In this document: piece after piece, positions 1 to 8,571 of the stretch
How positions within the stretch are numbered: position 1 is the first letter of the stretch
Layout: every line of letters starts with the position of its first letter
Source: Bin87 sp965222895
GTDB lineage: Bacteria; Chloroflexota; Dehalococcoidia; Lucifugimonadales; UBA3495
NCBI GenBank assembly: GCA_965222895.1
Contig: CBDCVB010000002.1
Coordinates: 1,612,001-1,676,000, forward strand
Direction: 5' to 3'
DNA length: 64,000 bases
Program-made: the position numbers and the translations under genes
The notes under the pieces: generated by a model
The model's input: the letters and a program-made list of their open reading frames with translations, nothing else
Database searches by the model: none
What the model was told of the DNA's origin: nothing

Positions 1-1469
1 GCTTTGACTTGGTGATAATGAACCCGCCCTTTACCAGCAACACCAAGCACCGGGACGCTGAAGGCAACGTCCAAAATGCGGCCTTCGGAGCTTTCGGCGC
101 ATCGATAAATGACCAGGACGATATGGCGGCGCGCTTGGTGCGATTGGCACGGAACTCCTACTATCACGGCCACGCCGGATTGGGTTCCGCCTTTGCGACC
201 ATTGCCGACAAGAAGGTTCGGCCCGGCGGAGTCCTCGCCCTGGTTCTACCCTTTACAGCCATCAATGGAGCATCCTGGGCCAAGTTCCGGCGGATGATTG
301 CCACGCAATACACCGACGTCACCATCGTCAGTAGCACCGCTGAAGGTAGTGATATGTCATTTTCATCGGATACTGGCATTGCCGAGTGTCTGGTCATCGG
401 GCGACGCCGGTCAAAGGATGTTAATCCGACTGGCCGGGCGCAGTTCGTTTCACTACGACGCCGGCCACGCAGTTTCTCCGAAGCGAGGGAAGTCGCCGAT
501 GCCATCCAGACCAGTGCCGAGTTGCGCCGCTTGGAGGACGGGCCTTACGGCGGCATTCCAGTTCACTGCGGAGACCCTCAGGTCGGAGAGATTCTCGACG
601 CTCCTGTGAGTGAATATGAAAGCGGATGGGGAGTGGCGCGCATTGTAGATGCAGCTTTGGCGCAGGTCGCATATTCGCTTACCACGGGAAATTTGTGGGT
701 GCCGGCAATGCCGCAAGCACTTGAACTCCCGATGACTAGCCTGGGAGAGCTTGGCCAATTGGGAGTGCACGATTCAATGCTGACTATGGCAACGCACAAT
801 GGGCCGTTTGTAAAAGAGACAGCGACCCCAACTGCTACCTTTCCAGCTCTATACAATCATGACGCAGCAAGGGAGACACGGCTGATTTGTGAACCCGATT
901 CGCAACTACGGGTGCGGCCGGGGATGGAATCTAGAGCTAACGAGCTTTGGTCAACGGCCAGCCGCGCACATATAAATCGCGATTTCCGTCTGAACTCCCA
1001 ACCTCTTGCAGTTGCTGTCACCTCTAGGAGAACTATCGGTGGGCGGGCATGGCCTAACGTGACCTTGGTCCAACAATGGTTTGATTACGCTTTTGCAATT
1101 TGGGGAAACAGCACGTTGGGCCTACTGACCTACTGGTGGAACTCCAGTCGCCAGCAAAGTGGAAGAGGGGTAATGACCCGGCAATTGATACCATTCCTCC
1201 CCATCCTCGACTTCCGCACCCTGTCCGACGAGCAGCTTGCCACTGCCCAAGACATCTTCGACGACTTCCTCGAACGCGACCTGATGCCCGCCTACCTGGC
1301 CGACGCCGACCCTAACCGCGCCCTCCTCGACCGCCGCGTCATCTGCGACTTGCTCGGCTTCGACGATGCAACTTACCAGGCCGTCCGCCGCCTCGCCCAA
1401 AAATGGTGCGCCGAGCCCAGCGTCCACGGCGGCAAGGCCCGCCCCAAAGATGCCACATACGTTGAGTAG
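1..1469 (+). CDS. DNA adenine-N6 methyltransferase, C-terminal part (5' truncated by window edge)
   Basis: The open frame enters from position 3 and begins in the catalytic motif IV of N6-adenine methyltransferases, read as FDLVIMNPPF, so the SAM-binding N-terminal part lies upstream of the window. About 60 residues later comes GGVLALVLPF, typical of the post-catalytic strand in Eco57I/type IIG-like and other large modification enzymes. The roughly 250 C-terminal residues would carry target recognition. They include a WWNSSRQQSGRG segment that I recognise only as characteristic of large restriction-type methylases. The enzyme would methylate adenine in a specific DNA sequence, usually as part of restriction-modification or a related phage-defence system. 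No partner nuclease is visible downstream, so any partner is upstream or in the same polypeptide. The class is secure; the system type is unknown. Confidence 0.8.
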   Translation, partial: FDLVIMNPPFTSNTKHRDAEGNVQNAAFGAFGASINDQDDMAARLVRLARNSYYHGHAGLGSAFATIADKKVRPGGVLALVLPFTAINGASWAKFRRMIATQYTDVTIVSSTAEGSDMSFSSDTGIAECLVIGRRRSKDVNPTGRAQFVSLRRRPRSFSEAREVADAIQTSAELRRLEDGPYGGIPVHCGDPQVGEILDAPVSEYESGWGVARIVDAALAQVAYSLTTGNLWVPAMPQALELPMTSLGELGQLGVHDSMLTMATHNGPFVKETATPTATFPALYNHDAARETRLICEPDSQLRVRPGMESRANELWSTASRAHINRDFRLNSQPLAVAVTSRRTIGGRAWPNVTLVQQWFDYAFAIWGNSTLGLLTYWWNSSRQQSGRGVMTRQLIPFLPILDFRTLSDEQLATAQDIFDDFLERDLMPAYLADADPNRALLDRRVICDLLGFDDATYQAVRRLAQKWCAEPSVHGGKARPKDATYVE

Positions 1470-1513
1470 AGACTCCACCATCGCCCGCCCCGAATCCGCA
1501 AGTGGCTGCGGCA

Positions 1514-1554
1514 ATCTCGTAGCAAACTACGGCCCAAAATCCTGTCCATCCATG
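1514..1554 (+). repeat. Dispersed repeat copy A (short form)
   Basis: This copy starts with atctcgtagcaaac and ends with a single cctgtccatcc unit followed by atg. The 5' half, through ggcccaaaatcctgtccatc, is repeated with one mismatch at 1599-1638. It lies just downstream of the methyltransferase stop. Confidence 0.75.
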
Positions 1555-1598
1555 TTGGATTAGGGAGGGCAGCAGAGGGGCATCACCTAACGGCGGCT

Positions 1599-1671
1599 AT
1601 CTCGTAGCAAACCACGGCCCAAAATCCTGTCCATCCTGTCCATCCATGTAAGTACCCGTTCCCTGTTCCAT
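1599..1671 (+). repeat. Dispersed repeat copy B (full form)
   Basis: This copy combines the 5' module shared with copy A with a tandem pair of cctgtccatcc, then the tail catgtaagtacccg. On the minus strand the tandem is ggatggaca repeated, which translates as MDRMDR. The part from 1624 to 1671 matches copy C at 46 of 48 positions. Confidence 0.8.
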
Positions 1672-1722
1672 ATACGATTTCGTTTCACGTTCCGACAATA
1701 GCGGCAAGATTCGGGAGGTAAT

Positions 1723-1968
1723 ATGCCCAGCCCAAAAAAAACCCAGTGGGAAGACAAACTACTACGTGACGTAGATTTTAAGGGAAAACGCAGAGCCCGC
1801 CCCTTCGCAGGCACCGTGCCACGGGAATTCGGGCCGAAACTGTGGCCGCCGGGCGTGCCGCCAGGTGGCGAAGTCTGCGATGGCCAAAATCCTCCCGCCC
1901 CTGGAACCAATTCCGCTTCCGGCGACGCCAGCGCCCAAAGTCAGGAATCCTCAAACAGTTCAGAATAA
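1723..1968 (+). CDS. Possible small basic/proline-rich protein (81 aa)
   Basis: ATG follows a good Shine-Dalgarno sequence (gggagg, four bases before the ATG). The predicted protein is lysine/arginine- and proline-rich in its first half, with a W-P-P-G-V-P-P-G segment, and serine-rich at the end. I recognise no domain. It sits exactly between repeat copies B and C, which leaves open that the whole 1.6-2.0 kb segment is a repeat-derived cassette. The ribosome site is the main argument for a gene; lack of a family is the main argument against. Confidence 0.35.
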   Translation: MPSPKKTQWEDKLLRDVDFKGKRRARPFAGTVPREFGPKLWPPGVPPGGEVCDGQNPPAPGTNSASGDASAQSQESSNSSE

Positions 1969-1984
1969 ACGGGTTTTCACCCTC

Positions 1985-2032
1985 ATCCTGTCCATCCTGT
2001 CCATCCATGTAAGTACCCGGTCCCTGCTCCAT
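1985..2032 (+). repeat. Dispersed repeat copy C
   Basis: The 48-base sequence from atcctgtccatcc through ctgctccat matches 1624-1671 with two mismatches. It lacks the 5' module seen in copies A and B. Confidence 0.8.
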
Positions 2033-2195
2033 TGATGGAGACGAAGACTTGCGCACCTCGGTCGCAAAGACCCCACCCGGTTGACCCCGTGGCCCGCCTG
2101 CCCTATCATCCGGGCCATTGCGGAGCCGCCGGGTTGGGAATGGGTATTGAATTGTGGGGTCGCACACCGCTCCGCCTGCACAGAGAGGTGTTGTC

Positions 2196-3878
2196 ATGCG
2201 TGGAGCCGAAGCCGTCGTCAAAGCCCTGGAACAGGAAGGCATACGTTACATAACCGGGTTCTCCGGCGGTGGCCTCGCCCCGCTCTGGGGCCCGCTTCGC
2301 CAGTCGAACATTCGACCCTTCGCCGCTCGCAACGAACGGCTGGGCGTTGAAATCGCCGACGGTTACGCCCGTGCCACCGGAGAGGTGGGCGTCGCCATGA
2401 CCGGCACCGGCCCCGGCGCCACCAACTGCCTCACCGCCATTGCCGGCTGTTACGCCGACAACATCCCCGTGCTGCTGCTGATGGGGCAACACCCCATGCG
2501 GAACCTGGGTCAGGAGTGGCAGCAGGAAGTATCGGCCAGCATCTTCGACGGGCTGTGCAAATGGCGCGGCGCTTTCACCAGGGTTGAGGATATTCCCCAG
2601 GTGATGCGCCGGGCTTTCACCGCCCTGCGCTCGGGCTCTCCGGGCCCGGTGGTTCTGGAGATGCACCAGGACGTGCTGACCGCCGAGGCCGACGACGACA
2701 TCATGGCCTACACACCGGTGGGCGCTCCCGGCAAGGCCGGGCCGTCCGATGCCGATGTGGCGCGCGCCGTCGACCTGCTGGTGGGCGCCAGCCTGCCCGT
2801 GCTCAACGCCGGGGGCGGAGCCATGTCCGCCGGCGCCGCCGCTGAGGTCATGGAACTCGCTGAGCTGCTGTCCATGCCGGTGGCCACCACCATCATGGGC
2901 AAGGGTATCTTCCCCGAAAATCATCCCCTGTCCCTGGGCGGCGGCGTCTATCCCCGCAGCCGGTACGCTTCCGGCGCCGCCTTGCAGATTAACCGCAAGG
3001 CCGACGTGGTGCTGGCCGTGGGCAACTCCTTCCGCCAGCCCAACGGCACCGACGGCCGACCCATCCCGCCGGGCGTCAGCATCATTCACGTCAACGCCGA
3101 CGAGGCCGACCTGAACAAGACCTACCAAGTAGATGTACCCATCTTGGCCGACGCCAAGCTGGCCCTGCGCGCCATCATTGACGCGGTGCGCCAACGCATC
3201 GGCCCCGACGGCGGCGGCATCAAACCTGAGCTAGCCGAGGAAATCCGCCTGTGCCACGAGAAGCACAACGCCGAGTGGATGCCCCGGTTCACCGACCGCG
3301 AAACGCCCACCAACGGCTATCGTGTGGTTTACGAACTGCAGCAGCTCATCGACCCCGACCGCACCATCGCCCTCCACGACGCCGGCGGTAGCCGCGGCTA
3401 CATCGTCCCCTTCTGGGAGACCACCCGCCCCCGCAACTTCGTCGCCATGGGCGGCATGGCTGCCATGGGCTGGTCGGTGGGCGCCGCCATCGGCACCAAG
3501 TTGGGCCGCCCCGACGACCTGGTGGTCCATCTCCTCGGCGACGCCTCCTTCGGCATGACCGGCATGGAGGTGGAAACCGCCGCCCGCATGGGCCTGGGTG
3601 TGCTCACGGTGGTCATCAACAACGGCGGCATCGGCGGCGGGATGATGGGCATGGAGAACCCGGCCGGCACCCCGCCGGAAATGGCCGTCCTGGGCGGTAA
3701 TTTCAGCGTCGTCGCGCAGGGTCTGGGCGCCTGGTCCGAGCGCGTCGAGCACCCGGACGACTTGCGATCTGCCTTCCAGCGCGCCATCGAGGCGACCGAG
3801 ACGGGACAGCCGGCGTTGGTGGAAGTTATGATTCGCCCCCTGCCCACGCCCGAACTCCCCGACGACTGGTCGCTGTGA
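2196..3878 (+). CDS. Thiamine-diphosphate-dependent enzyme, acetolactate synthase-like
   Basis: The 560-residue protein has the three-domain layout of the acetolactate synthase/benzoylformate decarboxylase superfamily. The N-terminal Pyr domain carries the glutamate that activates the cofactor (E47 in RNER, followed by ADGYARATG). A central domain follows, then a C-terminal PP domain with the diphosphate/Mg motif GDAS at 448-451 and NN at 475-476. The ATG at 2196 is preceded by gagaggtg; an upstream in-frame GTG at 2154 has no ribosome site. The gene stands alone with no small regulatory subunit (ilvH/ilvN) or other ilv genes nearby. A catabolic carboligase or decarboxylase role is therefore as likely as branched-chain amino acid synthesis. 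A perfect hairpin follows the stop. Superfamily is certain, substrate unknown. Confidence 0.85.
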   Translation: MRGAEAVVKALEQEGIRYITGFSGGGLAPLWGPLRQSNIRPFAARNERLGVEIADGYARATGEVGVAMTGTGPGATNCLTAIAGCYADNIPVLLLMGQHPMRNLGQEWQQEVSASIFDGLCKWRGAFTRVEDIPQVMRRAFTALRSGSPGPVVLEMHQDVLTAEADDDIMAYTPVGAPGKAGPSDADVARAVDLLVGASLPVLNAGGGAMSAGAAAEVMELAELLSMPVATTIMGKGIFPENHPLSLGGGVYPRSRYASGAALQINRKADVVLAVGNSFRQPNGTDGRPIPPGVSIIHVNADEADLNKTYQVDVPILADAKLALRAIIDAVRQRIGPDGGGIKPELAEEIRLCHEKHNAEWMPRFTDRETPTNGYRVVYELQQLIDPDRTIALHDAGGSRGYIVPFWETTRPRNFVAMGGMAAMGWSVGAAIGTKLGRPDDLVVHLLGDASFGMTGMEVETAARMGLGVLTVVINNGGIGGGMMGMENPAGTPPEMAVLGGNFSVVAQGLGAWSERVEHPDDLRSAFQRAIEATETGQPALVEVMIRPLPTPELPDDWSL

Positions 3879-3895
3879 TCCCTTTCCGCCACCCA

Positions 3896-3919
3896 GGGGC
3901 TGCTTATCCGAGCAGCCCC
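3896..3919 (+). terminator. Hairpin terminator after ThDP enzyme
   Basis: A perfect 9-bp GC-rich stem (ggggctgct / agcagcccc) with a 6-base loop lies 17 bases after the stop. It is followed by AT-rich sequence (acatatttag) rather than a strict T-run. Confidence 0.6.
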
Positions 3920-3971
3920 ACATATTTAGTTTCTAGCCCGCGAGCAAGCCTTAAAATCAACCGGAGCTGTT

Positions 3972-5920
3972 TTGACAAGGTTTGTGACTATCATCATTCT
4001 ATCGTCCATTTTGCTCATCGCGGTCAGTGGGGGATATGCGTTAGCGAAATTCACCGAATCGGTTGAAAAACCGTGGGCGTTGCCACCGCATCTGCCAGCG
4101 ACCACCGTATACTCGCCGCTGCCGTCGGGAGAGAACCGGTCGGCAGCGGTTGCCAGCACAACGGAGCCGCGCGCCTCGGAGGCGCCTGCACTAACGGCGG
4201 CAGTAACGACGACGGCAACCCGCGCGTTATCCACCCTCACGCCCGCTGCCACGGCCCATGCTATACCCACCTACACCCCCGCACCAACGCCTACTCCCAA
4301 GCCAACGCCAACCCCCACTCCTGTCCCCACCCCCACCCCAGCGCCGGTAAGTACCGCCGTGTTGCCCTGGGTGGCTGACGGGATTGATGAATCGGAAAGA
4401 TCGGCGGCAGGGACATTGTCAGATCTGGCAGCAAGCAATCCCCGGGTTGCCCGCGTTCTGCTGGAGCGTCCCTGGGTCGTCGACGGCGTTGATGGCCTGG
4501 AAAAAGCTGCCATCGACCGCATTAATAATATTGGGGACGATCTTCCGACCCTGGCCGGGGAGATCATAGAACTGCCCTGGCTGGTGGACGGCGTTACGCA
4601 GCCGGAACCCGAGGTGGTGGAAATACTGTGGGAAACTGCTAGGGTGGCACTGGCGGAGCGGTTAATTGCCCTGCCCTGGCTGGTGGACGGCGTTACGCAG
4701 ACTGAGGCCGGCGTTTTGTCCGACTTGCGATATACCGCGCGCGATGATGTGGCGCTGTCGGAGCGGTTAATTGCCCTGCCCTGGTTGGTGGACGGCTTGG
4801 ACGAAGTCGAGCGAACCAGCGTCGAACGCCTGATGTGGATTGCCAATGAGGATGCGGAGTTGGCAAAAGCCATCGCCGACAAGCCTTGGCTCGCGGACAG
4901 TTTGGGTAAGGATGCCGCCCGGGCGGTGAACAGCCTGTACTACATCAAGGATGAAGATACGGCGTTAGCCCGGAACATCGTTAGTATGCCGTTTCTGGAA
5001 ACCCTGGAGCCCACCGATGCCGCCGTGCTGGAGGCTTTGTCCTGGCTGGCCTATACCGAGATTTCCGCCCTGCGCGAAGTTCTGGCGCACCCCACGCTCA
5101 AAGACGGCATCAGCGATGAATGGGCGCCCGTGGTAGCCCTGATGGACAGCGTGAACGAGGCGGCGCCGGCTTTTCTACGCCCCCTGCTGGACCCGGAACG
5201 GGTTAGCATCGAGCGGCGCGCCGTAACCCTGCCGCACACCGGAGCCGTTGACCTGGCCATCATCCGCACCGAGTCCGGCGCCGCCCGCAGCATGGACTTG
5301 CTGGAGCACAGCGCCGGCAGCGTGGAAGGGTTTATGGGCGTAGCGCTGCCCACGAACTACGTGGGGCTGCTCTTTGGCACCGCAGTACTTGGCTACGCCG
5401 GTGGCACCAACTACGGGCCATACTTCGTGATGCTGCCGCAATATGACGCCGACGACGGCAGCAATGCGGCCGATTACGCCGGCCATCTGACGGCCCACGA
5501 AGTAGCTCACTACTATTGGCGCGACAACCCCAACTGGCTTGACGAGGGGCTGGCCGAGCTGTTGGCCTCTATCTCAGAAAGCAAGCGCACCGGGGCGGCA
5601 GTGACCATCGACCACACCTACTGCCCCGCCGGCGACAATATCGCCCTGCTGGAGCGCTTGGACGCTGCCGGCGTTATCTACGATTATCGCTGCAACTACG
5701 CGCTGGGCGGACAGTTTTCCTGGAGCTGTATCAAACCTTGGGCGATGCGGCTTTCCGTCAAGGATTGCGCAACCTTTACCTGACGTCCTTGGTCGAAGAT
5801 TATGCCGACGAGTTTGACGGGTCCCCCGTAGGCATCCGCCAAATTCAGGACGCTTTTCAGTCTGACTCTGCTGTGGTGGCCCCGGTGATCGACAAGTGGT
5901 ATCACGGAACCGCTCCGTAA
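3972..5920 (+). CDS. Secreted/anchored repeat protein with peptidase-MA-like domain (single-base frameshift near 5713)
   Basis: A TTG start after a weak cggag begins a hydrophobic signal/anchor segment (residues 4-24). A Thr/Ala-rich stretch and a proline-threonine linker with repeated PTPTP follow. Eight repeats of about 35 residues (about 131-405) come next, most beginning PW(L/V)VDG. A C-terminal domain carries HEVAH at 509-513 and then NWLDEGLAE, the pattern of peptidase-MA/gluzincin metallopeptidases. The protein is thus probably an extracytoplasmic zinc peptidase on a stalk. The first frame stops at 5783, but the next frame from about 5713 continues sensibly (LELYQ, then LGDAAFRQG) to 5920. 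One T missing from a T-run would restore a single protein of about 648 residues. The repeat family itself I cannot name. Confidence 0.7.
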
Positions 5921-6049
5921 CAAGAACAAGGCCCTCTGTTCCCTGAAATCCACCATAAAGCAGCTCTGACGTTACTGGTCCACCAAGCCGCAGAAGCAAT
6001 CCCAACCCTGACTGCGCAGCAACATCCGCCTGCCACATAGGAGTCCACT

Positions 6050-7162
6050 ATGAAAACCATCACCATCGACCGCAACAAACGGCTCCGGGAACAGGCCAGC
6101 CTTGGGCACAACCGATGGCACCCCGACATCCCGCCCATCGTAGAGGTGGATCCCGGTGAAGAGGTGGTGCTGGAAACCCGCGATGCCTCCGATAGCCAAA
6201 TCATCCCCACGATGACCTCCGCCGACCTGGGCGGCCTGGACACCAAGGTCGGCCACCCTCTCACCGGCCCGGTTTACGTCAAGGGCGCAGAGCCCGGCGA
6301 CCTGCTGGAAATCGAATACCTGGACGTCGTGGCGCAGCCCCGAGGCTGGACTCGCAACCGCCCCGGCGCCGGCTTCCTCCGTGATGTGTTCACCGAGCCT
6401 TACCTGGTCCACTGGAACATCTCCGATGGCTGGGCCACCTCGGAGCAAATTCCGGGCGTGCGCATTCCGGACGGGTCATTTATGGGCACTGCCGGGCTGG
6501 CTCCATCCCACGCCCAGCTGGTGGCCTGGGCCGAGCGCGAGGCGGATTGGGTGCGACGCGGCGGGCAGGCGGCGCCCCCCGACCCGGAGGATGCCGTTCC
6601 CGCCGGTGGCACCATCGCCAACGAGGGCCTCCGCACCATTCCACCTCGCGAAAACTGCGGCAACGTAGATGCCAAACAGCTCACCAAAGGCTCGCGCCTG
6701 TTCGTCCCGGTGGCGGTAGATGGTGGCCTGTATTCCGCCGGAGACGGCCATTTCGCCCAAGGCGATGGTGAGGTGTGCATCACCGCTATCGAGATGGGCG
6801 CCACCGCCGCCGTGCGGTTCGCCGTGCACAAAGGCGAAGCTGCCAGACATAACATTACGTTTCCGAGGTTCGCCCATCCCGACTATTTCCTGCCTCCGGA
6901 ATGGGCGGCGCCCCGCAACTTCATCGCCACCATGGGTTATCCAATCCGGGCCGATGGGACTCAGGAAGGGGAAGGCAGCCTGTCGCTGGCGGCCCGGAAT
7001 GCCATCCTCAACATGATCGCGTTGTTGCAGGAACGGGGCTGGACGGCAGAACAGGCTTACATAATATGCAGCGTGGCCGTGGACCTGCGGGTGAGCAACA
7101 TTGTTGACTTGCCCAACGTAACCGTCTCGGCGTTCCTGCCCGAGGGGATTTTTAGCGGCTAA
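6050..7162 (+). CDS. Acetamidase/formamidase family protein
   Basis: The 370-residue protein belongs to the FmdA/AmdA family, which hydrolyses short amides such as formamide or acetamide to ammonia and the acid. Family signatures are present in order: GPVYVKGAEPGDLLEI, PRENCGNVDAK, then a GGLYSAGDGHFAQGDGEV segment, and near the C-terminus SVAVDLRVSNIVDLPN. Length is normal for the family. The ATG at 6050 has a ribosome site (aggag) 7 bases upstream. It is a single gene with a hairpin downstream. No amide transporter or FmdB-type regulator is adjacent, so its physiological amide is unknown. It is probably cytoplasmic, since no signal peptide is seen. Confidence 0.9.
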   Translation: MKTITIDRNKRLREQASLGHNRWHPDIPPIVEVDPGEEVVLETRDASDSQIIPTMTSADLGGLDTKVGHPLTGPVYVKGAEPGDLLEIEYLDVVAQPRGWTRNRPGAGFLRDVFTEPYLVHWNISDGWATSEQIPGVRIPDGSFMGTAGLAPSHAQLVAWAEREADWVRRGGQAAPPDPEDAVPAGGTIANEGLRTIPPRENCGNVDAKQLTKGSRLFVPVAVDGGLYSAGDGHFAQGDGEVCITAIEMGATAAVRFAVHKGEAARHNITFPRFAHPDYFLPPEWAAPRNFIATMGYPIRADGTQEGEGSLSLAARNAILNMIALLQERGWTAEQAYIICSVAVDLRVSNIVDLPNVTVSAFLPEGIFSG

Positions 7163-7228
7163 CCGTTCGCCGGTTTGGCGCATCCCTGGTATCGCTGCCA
7201 ACCCTCGGCAGTAGATTTACCAAACTAA

Positions 7229-7258
7229 CGCCCCGGCCTGTTGCCACCGGCCGGGGCG
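7229..7258 (+). terminator. Hairpin between acetamidase and the minus-strand HTH gene
   Basis: A perfect 10-bp stem cgccccggcc / ggccggggcg with a 10-base loop lies between convergent genes. There is no marked T-run on either side. Confidence 0.5.
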
Positions 7259-7394
7259 GTTCGCTGTCTGTTGCCGAAGCAGCAAACTAGGCGCATCACA
7301 AAGTCAGCTCGCCGAAGACCCCGCAACGTGCCTGGCTGCGGCCGGGGCAACCACGGGGTTGCCGCCGGCCGTAGTTTCAATGCCGTAGTTTCAG

Positions 7395-7619
7395 TCAGGA
7401 GTTGCGCTTCACTTCCAGGATCTCGCCGGGCGCCAGCGCGACACGGCGCACGTTGATGCCGAGTTTCAGCATCCAGTAGCCCAGCGTTGCCTTGCTGACA
7501 CCTAGGGTGTCGGCGGTGGCGGTAAGACCCTGGTCGTTCACCAGGTCGGGTAGCAGCCGTTCCAGTGGCCTGTCGAATTCCCTTTCTACGCGCATCATCA
7601 ATTTGGTTTTGCGTGCCAA
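7395..7619 (-). CDS. Small helix-turn-helix protein (74 aa)
   Basis: A TTG start is supported by a perfect aggaggtg Shine-Dalgarno ending four bases upstream. The 74-residue product starts basic (MARKTKLMMR). Its central segment GLTATADTLGVSKATLGYWM has the spacing of a helix-turn-helix, in which a position-specific inactivation of transcription or a DNA-binding adaptor role would be plausible. It has no second domain. The region upstream on the minus strand is the unusual TGTA-rich noncoding segment, which it could in principle bind. That link is only positional. Many gene callers would miss it because of its size and TTG start. Confidence 0.6.
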   Translation of the reverse strand: MARKTKLMMRVEREFDRPLERLLPDLVNDQGLTATADTLGVSKATLGYWMLKLGINVRRVALAPGEILEVKRNS

Positions 7620-8227
7620 AATGCACCTCCTGTAGTGTACTACACGGCATCAGGTTGCCCGAGCCGCTTATCCAATTAGTACATTTACCGGCGTTTGCCT
7701 CGCCAGCGTTACACTAGCAAATGTTCGGACAGAAGTCAAGATGGGTAAGAGAACATCCCAAGAATTTTTTTAGAAAGTTTTAGAACTGCCTCTGATACGT
7801 GCTTATTTTGCCACATCTCGACCTGTCGTGCTAGACGTTGCAATGTCCCAATTAGGCAATTTCGGCGATTTTTCGCGGCCGGGTCGGTCGCTGGGTCGAT
7901 TCCAGCCCTTCGGCCACACCAGGGACGACCATGGCCCCTGGAAGCCGGTCATAGCGGTAACGAGCGATGCGTAGCGCCGCCGTGAGTGTACGTATGTATT
8001 TCCCCGACGCCCGTTGGAGCGGCGGGTGTTACCCGCTGTCTCCTGCTATAACCCGCGCACCCCATACGTCGAGCCAGGCGAGCGCCTGCACATTCAACGG
8101 CCATACACCGCTGGGTAATGCAAGCAACCGACGAAATGTAACCGACGTCTACCCGCCGAAGGCGATCTGGACCTACCGAAATCGGGTATCACGAAAATGC
8201 AGCAAACCCGTGCATCGGCGCGAATGG

Positions 8228-8477
8228 TGTAGTCGGATGTAATTGAAATGTATTCCCACGCAGAATTAGTGCAATGCATAAGTACATTGGCTGGGCTTTG
8301 CAAAAGTGGAACCCGTCGTTGCGTACACTAAATTACTGCGTGTACCACTTCGGCTAACGTGTAACTGCAATCTGTACACGGTAACGTCTCATGCCAGCAG
8401 ATGTACTCCAACACCGCCAAATGTAATCCCGTGTACTCTCGACGTGTGCGTGTACTGCATCTCCGCTACGCCCTGTA
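8228..8477 (+). promoter_or_regulatory. Array of TGTA motifs, partly spaced by about one or two helical turns
   Basis: TGTA occurs on this strand at 8228, 8238, 8249, 8341, 8360, 8373, 8402, 8422, 8432, 8451 and 8474. Many intervals are close to 10 or 20 bases (10, 11, 19, 20, 10, 19). Flanks often extend to gtgtac or aatgtaa. Eight hits in the last 137 bases is far above the roughly 0.5 expected with equal base frequencies. The array ends just before the dehydratase promoter. It could be a set of binding sites for a regulator; no known operator is recognised. Confidence 0.35.
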
Positions 8478-8494
8478 TTTGCTGCGTTACGCGG

Positions 8495-8523
8495 TTGACA
8501 CTCACCGTCGACGTGCCTAACCT
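8495..8523 (+). promoter_or_regulatory. Predicted promoter of threonine dehydratase
   Basis: The -35 is a perfect TTGACA (8495-8500). The -10, TAACCT (8518-8523), is weak, and the spacer is 17 bases. Transcription would start near 8530, about 40 bases before the GTG start. Confidence 0.5.
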
Positions 8524-8571
8524 GATGCTTGACGGTTGAAGCCGCTACGATCCCTTAATGAGGAATCCGCT

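Larger units (their letters stand above)
1470..2195. other. Repeat-rich intergenic region
   Basis: This stretch lies between the methyltransferase and the ThDP enzyme. It holds three copies of a short dispersed repeat (listed separately) and one possible small gene at 1723-1968. I see no transposase fragment, tRNA or att-like duplication. Confidence 0.6.
7620..8571. other. Long noncoding region with TGTA-motif array
   Basis: About 950 bases separate the divergent HTH gene and threonine dehydratase. Open frames here (for example 7967-8242 and 8306-8539) lack ribosome sites and give Cys/Thr-rich, family-less translations. The notable content is an array of TGTA words (separate entry) and a promoter close to the dehydratase. 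Confidence 0.6.

Noticed and set aside
1599..2032. CRISPR-like array from the repeated 48-base sequence
   Set aside because: Only two full copies, very unequal spacing (about 300 bases) and internal tandem structure; no cas genes.
2106..3194. Long minus-strand open frame opposite the ThDP enzyme
   Set aside because: The Gly/His-rich translation typical of antisense frames in GC-rich genes, with clear coding on the plus strand.
7967..8539. Two plus-strand open frames in the TGTA region
   Set aside because: No ribosome site, unusual Cys/Thr-rich composition and overlap with a promoter. They are better explained as noncoding sequence.
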